A DNA stretch of 64,000 nucleotides from VRUE01 sp963703235. GTDB taxonomy: Bacteria; Actinomycetota; Thermoleophilia; Solirubrobacterales; 70-9. Below the pieces are notes generated by a model. It had not been told where the DNA came from, ran no database searches, and worked only from the letters and a program-made list of their open reading frames with translations. The position numbers were made by a program, and so were the translations under genes. Positions 9,772 to 18,880 of this stretch are shown piece by piece. The stretch's first letter is position 1. Each line of letters begins with the position of its first letter. The stretch spans positions 372,001 through 436,000 of the forward strand of contig OY969802.1 in assembly GCA_963703235.1 (NCBI GenBank), read 5' to 3'.

Positions 9772-10617
9772 GTGCCCGAGCTGCCGGAGGTCGAGATAAC
9801 GGTGCGCCGGTTGGAGGCGGCGACGCAGGGCGCCGTCGTCGAGTCGGCGCTGGCTCCCGGGATGAACGTGATGAAGACCTTCGAGCCGCCGCTCGACGCG
9901 CTGGTGGGCCGGCAGGTGAGCGGCATTCGGCGGATCGGCAAGATGCCGGTGGTCGAGTTCGGCGAGCTGGCGCTGCTAGTCCACCTGATGTCGGCGGGGC
10001 GGCTGCGGCTGTTCGAGAAACGGGCCTCGCCGAAAGACCGGGCCTCGCGGGTGCTGATCGGGCTCGAGGATGGGCGCGAGTTGCGCCTGCGCGAGTTCGG
10101 CACCAAGCAGCGCGCCTGGGCGAAGCTGCTGGCGAGCGACGCGGTGGCCGAGGACGAGATGGTCGCCAGCCTGGGCCCAGAGGCCTGGCCGCCGCCGCCG
10201 CTGGAGACGTTCGCCGCCGCGATCGACCAGCCGCGGCACCTGCACCCACTCTTGCGGCACCAGCGCGACATCGCCGGCATCGGCCGCTCCTGGGTCGACG
10301 AGATCCTCTGGGAGGCGCGGCTCTCGCCGTTCAAGCAGGGGTCGGAGCTCGACGCCGAGGAGATGGAGCGGCTGCACGGGGCGCTCCACGTGCTGGGCGA
10401 CGCGATCGACCATTACGAAGAGACCGTCGGCGAAGCACTTCCGGACAAGCTGCCGATGCCGCTGCGAATCCACAAGCGCGAGGGGGAGCCCTGCCCGCGC
10501 TGCGGCACGACGATCGAGGCGGTCTTCTTCGCCGAGCACCAGACCAACTACTGCCCGCAGGAGCAGACCGGAGGCCGCGTCCTCAAGGACCGGCGGCTCT
10601 CCCGCTTGCTGAAGTAG
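9772..10617 (+). CDS. Fpg/Nei family DNA glycosylase with altered zinc finger
   Basis: The GTG at 9772 gives the N-terminus M-PELPEVE, placing the catalytic proline at position 2, as in formamidopyrimidine-DNA glycosylase and endonuclease VIII. A later helix-two-turn-helix (HPLLRHQRDIAGIGRSWVDEILW) follows the family pattern. The C-terminal zinc finger starts normally (CPRCGTTIE) but its second half reads YCPQEQ instead of YCPxCQ, so the fourth cysteine is glutamate. The 281-residue length is normal. It probably excises oxidised bases; whether zinc still binds is open. Fpg versus Nei cannot be settled by eye. Confidence 0.85.
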   Translation: MPELPEVEITVRRLEAATQGAVVESALAPGMNVMKTFEPPLDALVGRQVSGIRRIGKMPVVEFGELALLVHLMSAGRLRLFEKRASPKDRASRVLIGLEDGRELRLREFGTKQRAWAKLLASDAVAEDEMVASLGPEAWPPPPLETFAAAIDQPRHLHPLLRHQRDIAGIGRSWVDEILWEARLSPFKQGSELDAEEMERLHGALHVLGDAIDHYEETVGEALPDKLPMPLRIHKREGEPCPRCGTTIEAVFFAEHQTNYCPQEQTGGRVLKDRRLSRLLK

Positions 10618-10750
10618 CCAACTCCACCCTCCTCAGCTGAGCGGGGAGAGTAGACTTCGAGTCAGTTCATTCGACTGGACTTAGGCGACGCGCCATGCCA
10701 GCGAACATAAGACGACCGAGGCCCGTGGGGGCCTGTTGAGGCAACCGCCG

Positions 10751-11764
10751 ATGAGAGAGCTGCCGACGATCAACGAACCCGTCTCGATGCTCGACCTCGC
10801 GCCCGGGGAGGTCGGTGAGCTGAGCGAGGAGATCCGCGCCCTCGCCGCCGAGCGCGACGCCGTCATCCTCGCCCACAACTACCAGGTGCCGGAGATCCAG
10901 GAAGTCGCCGACTACACCGGCGACTCACTCGGCCTCTCGCGCAGGGCAGCTGAATCCGATGCCTCCGCGATCGCCTTCTGCGGCGTCCACTTCATGGCCG
11001 AGACGGCGTCGATCCTCTCGCCCGAGAAGACCGTCCTGATCCCCGATCCCGACGCGGGCTGCTCGCTGGCCGACTCGATCACTGCCGAGGAGCTGCGCAG
11101 CTGGAAAGCCCGCCACAGCGCCGACGCGGTCGTCGTCATGTACGTCAACACCTCGGCCGAGGTGAAGGCGGAGACCGACTACTGCTGCACCTCCTCCAAC
11201 GCGGTCAAGGTCGTCGAGCACATCCTCCGCGAGCACGGCCCCGAGACCGAGATCCTCTTCGGCCCCGACATGTGGCTCGGCTCCTACGTCGAGCGCGAGA
11301 CCGGGCGCTCGATGCACGTCTGGCCGGGCGAGTGCCACGTCCACGCCGGCATCCGCCCCGACGACATCGCCGCGCAGCGCGCGGCCCATCCCAATGCTGA
11401 GTTCCTCGTCCACCCCGAGTGCGGCTGCGTCACCCAGGTGATGGAGTTCGTCGCCGCGGGCGAAGTGGAGGAGGAGGGCGTCCACATGCTCTCCACCGGG
11501 CAGATGCTCGACTACGTCGCCGAGAAGCCCGACGGGGAGTTCATCGTCGCCACCGAGAACGGCATGCTGCACCCGCTGCAGCAGGCGGCGCCGGCGGCGA
11601 CCCTGGTTGAGGCCAACCGGATGGCCTACTGCAAGTACATGAAGATGATCACGCTGCCGAAGCTGCGCGACAGCCTGCGCGAGATGAAGTTCGAGGTCAG
11701 CGTCCCGGCGGAGATCGCCGCGCGGGCCAGGGTGCCGATCGAGCGAATGGTCGCGATCGGTTAG
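10751..11764 (+). CDS. nadA: Quinolinate synthase
   Basis: The 337-residue protein is the [4Fe-4S] enzyme that condenses iminoaspartate with dihydroxyacetone phosphate to quinolinate. Recognisable segments are ILAHNYQVPEIQEVADYTGDS, FCGVHFMAET, IPDPDAGCSLAD, MYVNTSAEVKAE, WPGECHVHAGI and HPECGC, with cluster cysteines in the second and last. I chose ATG 10751; an in-frame TTG at 10736 lies just after a short AGGCCC/GGGCCT hairpin. Only 24 bases separate it from transketolase, so the two may be cotranscribed. Its product is the substrate of NadC encoded at 8.5 kb. Confidence 0.95.
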   Translation: MRELPTINEPVSMLDLAPGEVGELSEEIRALAAERDAVILAHNYQVPEIQEVADYTGDSLGLSRRAAESDASAIAFCGVHFMAETASILSPEKTVLIPDPDAGCSLADSITAEELRSWKARHSADAVVVMYVNTSAEVKAETDYCCTSSNAVKVVEHILREHGPETEILFGPDMWLGSYVERETGRSMHVWPGECHVHAGIRPDDIAAQRAAHPNAEFLVHPECGCVTQVMEFVAAGEVEEEGVHMLSTGQMLDYVAEKPDGEFIVATENGMLHPLQQAAPAATLVEANRMAYCKYMKMITLPKLRDSLREMKFEVSVPAEIAARARVPIERMVAIG

Positions 11765-11787
11765 CCAAAGGTAAAGTCCGGCCCAGC

Positions 11788-13641
11788 GTGTCCACGGACC
11801 AGGCCACCCTCGACAAGACGACGACGCCCGAGCAGCTGCGGGAGCTCGCACAGCAGCTCCGCGTCGACTCGGTTCGCGCCGCCGCCGCCGCCAACTCCGG
11901 CCACCCGACCTCCTCGATGTCGGCCGCCGACCTGATGGCGGTGCTCTATGCGCGCCACCTGCGCTACGACTTCTCCGCGCCCGACGACCCGGCCAACGAC
12001 CACGTCGTCTTCTCCAAGGGCCACGCCTCGCCGCTGCTCTACGCGCTCTACAAGGCGGTCGGGGCGATCGACGACGAGGAGCTGCTGAGCTTTCGCAAGT
12101 TCGGCTCCCGCATGGAAGGCCACCCGACCCCGGAGCTGCCCTGGGTCGACGTGGCGACCGGCTCGCTCGGCCAGGGGCTGCCGATCGCGGTGGGGATCGC
12201 CCTCGCCGGCGAGCGGCTGGAGCAGGGCGACTTCCGGGTCTGGACGCTGTGCGGCGACTCGGAGCTGGCCGAGGGCTCGATGTGGGAGGCCTTCGAGCAC
12301 GCCGGCTACGTCGGACTGAGCAACCTGATCGCCGTCGTCGACGTCAACCGGCTCGGCCAGCGCGGGCCGACCATGCACGAGTGGGACACCTCCTCGCTGG
12401 CGGCGCGGGCGAGCGCCTGCGGCTGGGACGTGCAGGAGATCGACGGCCACGACGTCGAGGCGATCGACGCGGCGTATGCGAAGGCCGTGGCGGCAGGCCG
12501 GCCGGCGGCGATCTTCGCGCGGACCAAGAAGGGGGCGGGCGTCGCTGCGGTCGAGGACCAGGAAAACGCCCACGGCAAGCCGCTCGGCGACGCCGAGGCG
12601 GCGATCGAGGAGCTGGGCGGGGAACGCTCGCTGCGGCTGACCGTTCAGGCGCCGGCCGCGGCCCCGCCCTACGAGATCGCCCGCGAGAGCGTCGAGCGGC
12701 CGAGCTACGAGCTGGGCGAGAAGGTGGCGACCCGCGGCGCCTACGGCGACGCCCTCGCCTGGCTCGGCTCGGTCGACGAGCGCGTCGTCGCCCTCGACGG
12801 CGAGGTCGGCAACTCGACCTACGCCGAGCGCTTCGCGGCTAAGCACCCCGACCGCTTCTTCGAGATGTACATCGCCGAGCAGCAGATGGTCGCCGCCGCG
12901 GTCGGCCTGCAGGTGCGCGACTGGAAGCCCTTCGCCTCCTCCTTCGGCGCCTTCCTCAGCCGCGCCTACGACTTCATCCGCATGGCGGCGATCTCCGAGG
13001 CCGACCTGAAGCTCTGCGGCTCGCACGTCGGCGTCTCGATCGGCGAGGACGGGCCCTCGCAGATGGCGCTGGAGGACATCGCCTCGCTGCGCGCCGTTCT
13101 CGGCAGCGTCGTCCTCTACCCGTGCGATCCGAACCAGACCGTGCAGCTGCTCGACGCGATGCGGCAGCACCGCGGCATCAGCTACCTGCGCACGACCCGC
13201 GGCGCGATGCCGGCGCTCTACGAGGCGGGGGAGAGCTTCGAGATCGGCGGCAGCCGCACGCTGCGCTCCGGCGACGACGACGCGGTCACCCTGGTCGGTG
13301 CCGGCATCACCCTGCACGAATCCCTCGCCGCCGCCGACGAGCTGGCCGGCAAGGGGATCGCGGCACGCGTGATCGACCTCTACTCGGTCAAGCCCGTCGA
13401 CGCCGACACCTTGCTCAAGGCCGCCGCTGAGACCCGGGCGATCGTCACCGTCGAGGACCACTGGCCTGAGGGTGGGATCGGCGAGACCGTCGCCGGCGTC
13501 CTCGCCGGCGCTGGCTCGACCACGCCGCTGACCCGCCTCGCCGTCTCCGGCAAACCCGGCAGCGGCCCGCCGGCCGAGCTGCTGGCCGCAGCCGGCATCG
13601 ACGCCGCCGGCATCGTCGCCGCGGCCGAGCGGGCGTTGTAG
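11788..13641 (+). CDS. tkt: Transketolase
   Basis: The 617-residue thiamine-diphosphate enzyme transfers two-carbon units in the pentose phosphate pathway. The N-terminal half has the cofactor-domain motifs ANSGHPTSSMS, FSKGHASPLLYAL, GSLGQGLPIAVG and GDSELAEGSMWEA. The C-terminal half has the pyrimidine-binding and C-terminal domains (SFGAFLSRAYDFIRMAA, SIGEDGPSQMALED, VTVEDHWPEGGIG). At this length, with a linker near residue 280, it resembles the shorter single-chain transketolases of archaeal/DXS-like layout rather than the 660-residue E. coli form. The start is GTG 11788. Confidence 0.92.
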   Translation: MSTDQATLDKTTTPEQLRELAQQLRVDSVRAAAAANSGHPTSSMSAADLMAVLYARHLRYDFSAPDDPANDHVVFSKGHASPLLYALYKAVGAIDDEELLSFRKFGSRMEGHPTPELPWVDVATGSLGQGLPIAVGIALAGERLEQGDFRVWTLCGDSELAEGSMWEAFEHAGYVGLSNLIAVVDVNRLGQRGPTMHEWDTSSLAARASACGWDVQEIDGHDVEAIDAAYAKAVAAGRPAAIFARTKKGAGVAAVEDQENAHGKPLGDAEAAIEELGGERSLRLTVQAPAAAPPYEIARESVERPSYELGEKVATRGAYGDALAWLGSVDERVVALDGEVGNSTYAERFAAKHPDRFFEMYIAEQQMVAAAVGLQVRDWKPFASSFGAFLSRAYDFIRMAAISEADLKLCGSHVGVSIGEDGPSQMALEDIASLRAVLGSVVLYPCDPNQTVQLLDAMRQHRGISYLRTTRGAMPALYEAGESFEIGGSRTLRSGDDDAVTLVGAGITLHESLAAADELAGKGIAARVIDLYSVKPVDADTLLKAAAETRAIVTVEDHWPEGGIGETVAGVLAGAGSTTPLTRLAVSGKPGSGPPAELLAAAGIDAAGIVAAAERAL

Positions 13642-13760
13642 GGCTATTACGAACGTTCGCTAACAATTCGCTAAGCTGCCGCGAACTTTCTGCTGGGCGG
13701 GGTCTTGCGCGGATCGAGCCGCGCAGGAGTCACCCTGTACTCGCAGAAGGGACGGCGGGC

Positions 13761-14597
13761 ATGGCCAGAGCGAGCAAGCGACAGCGGGGCGGCGAGGAGC
13801 CGCAGCGCCACCGGCGGGGCGGCAAGCCGATCATCGAGCTGCGTGACGTGACCAAGGTCTATCCGGGCGGCCACATGGCGCTGGACCGGGTCTCGCTGGC
13901 GGTCGACCGCGGCGAATTCGTCTTTCTCGTCGGCCCCACCGGCTGCGGCAAGTCGACCCTGATCAAGATGCTGATCCGCGAGCTCGAGGCGACCGAGGGC
14001 ACGGTCCGGATCGCCGGCCGCGACATCGGCGCCTTGGCGGAGAAGAAGATCCCGCAGCTGCGGCGCAACATCGGCACCGTCTTCCAGGACTTCAAGCTGC
14101 TGCCCGACCGCACCGTCTACGACAACGTCGCCTACGCGCTGCAGGTAATCGGCGCCGGCCGTGCCGCGATCCGCACCCAGGTGCCGGAGATCCTGCGCCT
14201 GGTCGGGCTCTCGACCAAGCTCCACAGCTACCCCGACGAGCTCTCGGGCGGCGAGCAGCAGCGCGTCTCGATTGCCCGCGCCTTCGTCAACCACCCGCCG
14301 CTGCTGCTCGCCGACGAGCCGAGCGGCAACCTCGACCCGGTGACGTCCATAGGCGTGATGCAGCTGCTCTACCGGATCAACAAGACCGGGACCACGGTCG
14401 TCGTCGTCACCCACGACCGCGAGATGGTCGACAACATGCGACGGCGGGTGATCGAGCTCTACGAGGGCCGCGTCGTCCGCGACGAGGTAAGCGGCGGCTA
14501 CACCGAGGAGTCGACCTCCGAGTTCGGCCTGCGGATGCGGGCCGAGATGGGCGTCGCCCCCGAGGGTCAGACCAACGGACACGACTCCCTCTTCTGA
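13761..14597 (+). CDS. ftsE: Cell-division ATP-binding protein FtsE
   Basis: The 278-residue ABC ATPase has Walker A GPTGCGKST, signature LSGGEQQRVSIARA and Walker B LLLADEPSGNLD, the FtsE form. With FtsX it forms a membrane complex that activates peptidoglycan hydrolases at the septum. A charged N-terminal extension of about 20 residues and a C-terminal tail beyond the normal 220-residue domain are present. FtsX follows after three bases. The downstream S41 protease, rnr and smpB match the usual actinobacterial ftsEX-smpB order. Confidence 0.95.
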   Translation: MARASKRQRGGEEPQRHRRGGKPIIELRDVTKVYPGGHMALDRVSLAVDRGEFVFLVGPTGCGKSTLIKMLIRELEATEGTVRIAGRDIGALAEKKIPQLRRNIGTVFQDFKLLPDRTVYDNVAYALQVIGAGRAAIRTQVPEILRLVGLSTKLHSYPDELSGGEQQRVSIARAFVNHPPLLLADEPSGNLDPVTSIGVMQLLYRINKTGTTVVVVTHDREMVDNMRRRVIELYEGRVVRDEVSGGYTEESTSEFGLRMRAEMGVAPEGQTNGHDSLF

Positions 14598-14600
14598 TCG

Positions 14601-15518
14601 ATGTCGAGACTCTTCTTCTTCATTCAGGAGGCATTCCGGGCGCTGCGCCGCAACGGCGCTCCGAGCACGGCCGCGATCGTCACCACGGTCGTCACCGTGA
14701 TCCTGCTCGGCGTCCTGATTCCCGTCTTCCAGACGACGCAGGCAAAGAGCGACGAGGTGCGTGACAGTCTCGAGACCCGTTTCGCGCTCTACGAGGACGC
14801 AACCAAAGCCGAAATCGCGGGCGCCCAGCGGCAGCTGGAAGCGGTCCCGCACGTCGAGTCGGTGCAGCTGGTCACCAAGGCGATGGCGCTCGAGGAACTG
14901 AAAGAGGACCTCGGTAAGGAGAAGAGCGAGGAACTGCTGACTCAGCTCAACTCGAACCCGTTGCCCGTCAACTTCCAGGTCAAGGCCGATGACGCAGCCA
15001 ACCTCGATGCCGTCAGCGCGGCGGTGATACCACCGGGTCCCGACGGGAAGCCGCGGCCGATCTCGCCGATCATCGCCTACGAGTTCAATCGCCAGGAGGA
15101 GCTGGAGAAGATCGAGCAGGTCACCGGTGCGCTGAAGATCGTGCTGACCGTGATCACCGCCCTGCTGCTGATCGCCTCGCTGATGCTGATCGGCAACACG
15201 ATCCGACTCTCGATCTACACCCGCCGCCGCGAGGTCGAGGTGATGCGGCTGGTCGGCGCCACCCGCTGGTTCATCCGCTGGCCGTTCATGATCGAGGGCG
15301 TAGTCGTCGGCTTCCTCGGCGGCTTGGTGGCCATACTGATCCTGTGGCTGGGCAAGCTGACCATCGTCGACCCCCTCAGCAACGACATCGGCATTCTGGA
15401 AGCGCAGAACAGCACCACCCTCTCCTTCCCGCTGCTGGTCGCGATCCTCTTCGGCGCCGCCGTGCTGGTGTCGGCCATAGGCTCCGGCGTCACCCTGCGG
15501 CGCTTCCTGAAGGTCTAG
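14601..15518 (+). CDS. ftsX: Cell-division protein FtsX
   Basis: The 305-residue permease-like partner of FtsE has one membrane segment near residues 20-45, a large extracellular domain of about 130 residues (LETRFALYEDATKAE to RQEELEKIEQV) and three C-terminal membrane segments, with the conserved RRREVEVMRLVGAT loop between segments 2 and 3. The extracellular domain is the part that contacts cell-wall hydrolases in other bacteria. The next gene, an S41 protease, starts 16 bases after the stop. Confidence 0.94.
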   Translation: MSRLFFFIQEAFRALRRNGAPSTAAIVTTVVTVILLGVLIPVFQTTQAKSDEVRDSLETRFALYEDATKAEIAGAQRQLEAVPHVESVQLVTKAMALEELKEDLGKEKSEELLTQLNSNPLPVNFQVKADDAANLDAVSAAVIPPGPDGKPRPISPIIAYEFNRQEELEKIEQVTGALKIVLTVITALLLIASLMLIGNTIRLSIYTRRREVEVMRLVGATRWFIRWPFMIEGVVVGFLGGLVAILILWLGKLTIVDPLSNDIGILEAQNSTTLSFPLLVAILFGAAVLVSAIGSGVTLRRFLKV

Positions 15519-15534
15519 GGGCGCAGGGACCAAC

Positions 15535-16716
15535 ATGAGCGCGGCGCGGACGGTGGGCCTTACGGTCGCCCTGCTCTTGATGCTCGCGGCCGGCCTTTGG
15601 ATCGGCGGCCATCCGGCGACGATGCCGCCGCCGTTGCGCGACGTCTTCGTCGACGAATCGGGCGGGTTGACGGCGGAAGCGGCCGAACTGATCGAGGACA
15701 ACTATTACCGCTCGGTCCCCGAGGGCGGGTTGACCGACTCCTCGCTGCAGGGGATGGCGCGGGGGCTGCGGCGGCGCTACGAGGATCGCTTCTCCGAGTA
15801 CCTCTCGCCGGCGATTCTGGAGCGCTTCAACGAAGCGATCGAGGGGCACTTCTCCGGAATCGGGCTGAGCGTCGCCGAGGCTGAGCGCGGCCTGCGGGTC
15901 GAACGGGTCTTCAAGGGCTCGCCGGCCGAGCGGGCGGGAATCGAGGTCGGCGAGACGATCGTCTCGGTCGAGGGCCGCTCGATTGCCGGTCTCAGCGCCA
16001 CCGTGGCCACCGAGCGGATCAAGGGGCCGGAGGGAAGCGAGGTGACGATCGGCATGCTCGAGCGCGGCGGCGAGAAGGTGCGCGAGCTGCGCCTGACCCG
16101 AGCCGAGATCGCGGTGCCGGTGGTGTCGAGCAAAGTCGTCGAGCGCGGCGGCGAGAAGCTCGGCTACGTCCGCCTCGCTGCCTTCAGCGAAGGCGCCCAC
16201 GGGTTCCTGCGCCGGGCGGTCGAGAAGGTGCGGCGCCGAGGAGCGGAGGGGCTGGTGCTCGATCTGCGTGCCAACGGCGGCGGCCTGCTGCAAGAGGCGG
16301 TGCTGGCGGCGAGCATCTTCCTGCCCGAGGGCACCGTGGTCGTCACGACCGAGTCCCGCACCCAGGGGGACGCGGTCTACGAGGCTCGGGGCGGCAACCT
16401 GCCGGAGCAGCCGACCGTCGTCCTGATCGACCGCGGCACCGCCTCGGCGGCCGAGATCCTCGCCGCTGCGCTGGCCGACGAGGCGGGCGCGGAGGTGGTC
16501 GGCGAGCAGTCCTTCGGCAAGGGCGTCTTCCAGCAGGAGGTCGGGCTCTCCAACGGCGGCGCCTTGAAGCTGACGATCGGCGAGTACTTCACCCCGGACG
16601 GGACCAACCTCGGCGGCAACGGAATCCGTCCCGACGTGGAGGCGCGCGACCGGCCGGGTACGACGCCCGACGAGGCGCTCGATCGGGCTCTGAGGGTGCT
16701 GGCAGCCGAACGATGA
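15535..16716 (+). CDS. C-terminal processing peptidase, S41 family
   Basis: The 393-residue protein is anchored by an N-terminal membrane segment (residues 5-25), followed by a PDZ domain (FSGIGLSV ... GSPAERAGIEVGETIVSV) and the S41 protease core. The catalytic serine is in DRGTASAAEILAAAL and the general-base lysine in QSFGKGVFQ. Such CtpA-type proteases trim or degrade envelope proteins, and in several bacteria they cleave cell-wall hydrolases. Its place after ftsEX, an activator of such hydrolases, suggests a division role. A 12-bp hairpin begins right at its stop codon. Confidence 0.92.
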   Translation: MSAARTVGLTVALLLMLAAGLWIGGHPATMPPPLRDVFVDESGGLTAEAAELIEDNYYRSVPEGGLTDSSLQGMARGLRRRYEDRFSEYLSPAILERFNEAIEGHFSGIGLSVAEAERGLRVERVFKGSPAERAGIEVGETIVSVEGRSIAGLSATVATERIKGPEGSEVTIGMLERGGEKVRELRLTRAEIAVPVVSSKVVERGGEKLGYVRLAAFSEGAHGFLRRAVEKVRRRGAEGLVLDLRANGGGLLQEAVLAASIFLPEGTVVVTTESRTQGDAVYEARGGNLPEQPTVVLIDRGTASAAEILAAALADEAGAEVVGEQSFGKGVFQQEVGLSNGGALKLTIGEYFTPDGTNLGGNGIRPDVEARDRPGTTPDEALDRALRVLAAER

Positions 16717-16717
16717 G

Positions 16718-16766
16718 CTTCCGGTGCGCCTTTTGCTGGCTATGCCTACATAAAGCGCACCGGAAG
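16718..16766. terminator. 12-bp hairpin between the S41 protease and rnr
   Basis: CTTCCGGTGCGC (16718-16729) and GCGCACCGGAAG (16755-16766) are exact reverse complements. The loop holds the T-rich CTTTTGC. It starts two bases after the protease stop, and its right arm supplies the GGAAG that precedes the rnr start, so it may also gate rnr translation. No T-tract follows the right arm. Confidence 0.55.
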
Positions 16767-16774
16767 ATGTGGGC

Positions 16775-18385
16775 GTGAGCGAGCGCGACTGGCGCTACTA
16801 CCGCGCCCGGCAGCGGACGCGCGGGCGCGGGCGCAAGCGGGCCGAGCCGCGGAACTCCCGCGAGGCGATCGAGGCGCTGCTGAGCGAGGAGCTGGGCCGG
16901 CGCGGCTTCCGTCCGGCGCTGGAGGCCGAAGCGGGCAGGGCCGCCGGCGACGCCGAGTCGCGCTCCGGCGCCCGCCACGACCTGACGCAGCTGCCGACCT
17001 TCACGGTCGACCCGGCCACCGCGCGCGACTTCGACGACGCGGTCTCGGCCCAGCGCGAGGGCGACTCGACCCGGATCTGGGTCCACATCGCCGACGTCGC
17101 CGCCCACGTGCGGCCGGGTTCGCCGCTCGACGCGGAGGCGAGGGGTCGCGCCAACAGCACCTACGCGCCGGGAACCGTAGAGCCGATGCTGCCGCACGCG
17201 CTCAGCTCCGAGGCCTGCAGCCTGGCGCCCGGGGTGGAGCGGCTGGCGGTCACCGCCGAGATCGAGCTGGGGGCGGGTGGCGAGCCCGGCCGCGCCAGCT
17301 TCTACCGCAGCCGCATCCGCTCGGATGCGCGGCTCGATTACGACCAGCTCGACGCGATCTTCTCGGGGCGGGAGGCGGCGCCGGACGCGGTCGCCGAGCC
17401 GCTCGCGGTCGCGCGGGCGGCCACCGCGGCGCTCGGCGAGCGCCGCGGGACGACCAGTCTCGACGTCGAGTCCTTCGAGCCGGAGTTTCGTTTCGACGCC
17501 GACGGCGAACCGGTCGCGGCGCGAGGGGTCGCGCAGACCGAGTCGCACCGCCTGATCGAGCGGCTGATGATCCTCACCAACGAAGGGGTGGCTCGCCTGT
17601 TGGAGCGCAAGCGGGTGCCGACCGTCTACCGGGTCCACGCCCAGCCCGACCCGCCCCGGGTGGAGCGACTGATCGAGCAGCTGCACGAGCTCGAGGTGCC
17701 GACGCCGCCGCTGCGCGGGACGATGGCGCCGCGTCAGGCCGGCGAGATCGCCGCCGAGGCGAGCCGTCTGGTGAGGAAGGAGGCGGCACGGCGCGGGCAT
17801 GGGCGCGAGGCGTATACATCGCTCGTGCTCCGTTCCCTCAAACAGGCCCAGTACAGCGAGCGAAACAGCGGCCACGCCGGCCTCGGCAGCCCGGCCTACT
17901 GTCACTTCACCTCGCCGATCCGGCGCTACCCGGACCTGCTGGTGCACCGGGCGTTGCTGGCGGCGCTGGGCGAGGGCGAGCCGGCTCCGAGCGCCGCCGA
18001 AGCGCGCGAGGTGGCATGGCATTGCAGCGAGCGGGAGCGCGAGTCGATGCGGGTCGAGCGACGGGCCGACGACATCTGTGCCGCCTTCCTGCTGCAGCGG
18101 GAGCTGCGCGAGCGGGGCGGAGAGACCCGCTTCGAGGGCGAGGTCTCCGGGATCGTCCGCTCCGGCGCCTTCGTCGGCTTCGGCGGCGAGCTGGGCGACG
18201 TCTACGAGGGCTTCCTGCCGGCCCGGCTGCTCGGGGCGGAGCGGTTCGACCGCAACGAGACCGAGACGGCGCTGGTCGGGGCCGAGTCGGGGCGGAAGCT
18301 GCGGCTCGGCGATCCGGTTTCGGTGCGGGTGAACGGCGTCGAGGCGCCCCGCGGCCGAGTCGATCTGGAGCCTGTCGATGGCTAA
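16775..18385 (+). CDS. rnr: Ribonuclease R/II family exoribonuclease, short form
   Basis: The 536-residue 3'-5' exonuclease has the RNB catalytic signature DPATARDFDDAVS with its aspartates, LPHALSSEACSLAP, the YCHFTSPIRRYPDL segment and a C-terminal S1-like domain (EGEVSGIVRSGAFVGF). The N-terminal cold-shock domains of classical RNase R are missing; only a 40-residue basic region precedes the RNB domain. GTG 16775 is 8 bases after GGAAG; GTG 16769 is the alternative. It overlaps smpB by 8 bp. RNase R, SmpB and tmRNA act together on stalled mRNAs, and all three lie within 6 kb here. Confidence 0.9.
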   Translation: MSERDWRYYRARQRTRGRGRKRAEPRNSREAIEALLSEELGRRGFRPALEAEAGRAAGDAESRSGARHDLTQLPTFTVDPATARDFDDAVSAQREGDSTRIWVHIADVAAHVRPGSPLDAEARGRANSTYAPGTVEPMLPHALSSEACSLAPGVERLAVTAEIELGAGGEPGRASFYRSRIRSDARLDYDQLDAIFSGREAAPDAVAEPLAVARAATAALGERRGTTSLDVESFEPEFRFDADGEPVAARGVAQTESHRLIERLMILTNEGVARLLERKRVPTVYRVHAQPDPPRVERLIEQLHELEVPTPPLRGTMAPRQAGEIAAEASRLVRKEAARRGHGREAYTSLVLRSLKQAQYSERNSGHAGLGSPAYCHFTSPIRRYPDLLVHRALLAALGEGEPAPSAAEAREVAWHCSERERESMRVERRADDICAAFLLQRELRERGGETRFEGEVSGIVRSGAFVGFGGELGDVYEGFLPARLLGAERFDRNETETALVGAESGRKLRLGDPVSVRVNGVEAPRGRVDLEPVDG

Positions 18386-18863
18386 GAAGGGCAAGAAGAA
18401 GCGCGAGCCGGCCTCCGGCGACGTCGCGACCAATCGCCGCGCCCGGCACAAATTCGAGCTGGTCGAGAAGTTCGAGGCGGGGATCGCCCTGCGCGGCTCC
18501 GAGGTGAAGTCGCTGCGCAACGGCAAGGCGCAGATGGCCGACGCCTACGCGGTTGTGAACGACGGCGAGGTCTGGCTTCGCCACCTCCACATCCCTCCCT
18601 ACGAGCCGGCCAGCCGCGAGAACCACGAGCCCGAGCGCCCCCGCAAGCTGCTGCTGCACCGGGCCGAGATCGAGCGTTTGGTCGGCAAGACCGCGGAGAA
18701 AGGGCTGACCCTGGTTCCGACCCGGATCTACTTCAAGGGGTCGCGGGCCAAGGTCGAGCTGGCGCTGGCGCGCGGCAAGGAGGGCCGCGATCGCCGCCGT
18801 GAGATCGCGGACCGGGACGTGCGGCGCGAGGTCGAGCGCGAATTCAAGGGCCGAATGAGGTAG
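18378..18863 (+). CDS. smpB: SsrA-binding protein SmpB
   Basis: The 161-residue protein binds tmRNA and places it in the empty A site of stalled ribosomes. Conserved segments are NRRARHKFELVEKFEAGIAL, GSEVKSLRNGKAQMADAYA, the HIPPY motif and RKLLLHRAEIERL, with a basic C-terminal tail of alternating Arg/Lys that reads the mRNA channel. The start overlaps the rnr stop by 8 bp, implying coupling. The tmRNA it serves is at 21962-22320. Confidence 0.97.
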   Translation: MAKKGKKKREPASGDVATNRRARHKFELVEKFEAGIALRGSEVKSLRNGKAQMADAYAVVNDGEVWLRHLHIPPYEPASRENHEPERPRKLLLHRAEIERLVGKTAEKGLTLVPTRIYFKGSRAKVELALARGKEGRDRRREIADRDVRREVEREFKGRMR

Positions 18864-18880
18864 CTTCGGGGCCACAGCGC

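Noticed and set aside
10719..10734. AGGCCC/GGGCCT hairpin before nadA
   Set aside because: Only six pairs with a four-base loop; such stems are common by chance at this GC content.
13650..13659. CGAACGTTCG as a LexA/SOS box before ftsE
   Set aside because: The actinobacterial SOS box has four bases between CGAAC and GTTCG; here there are none.
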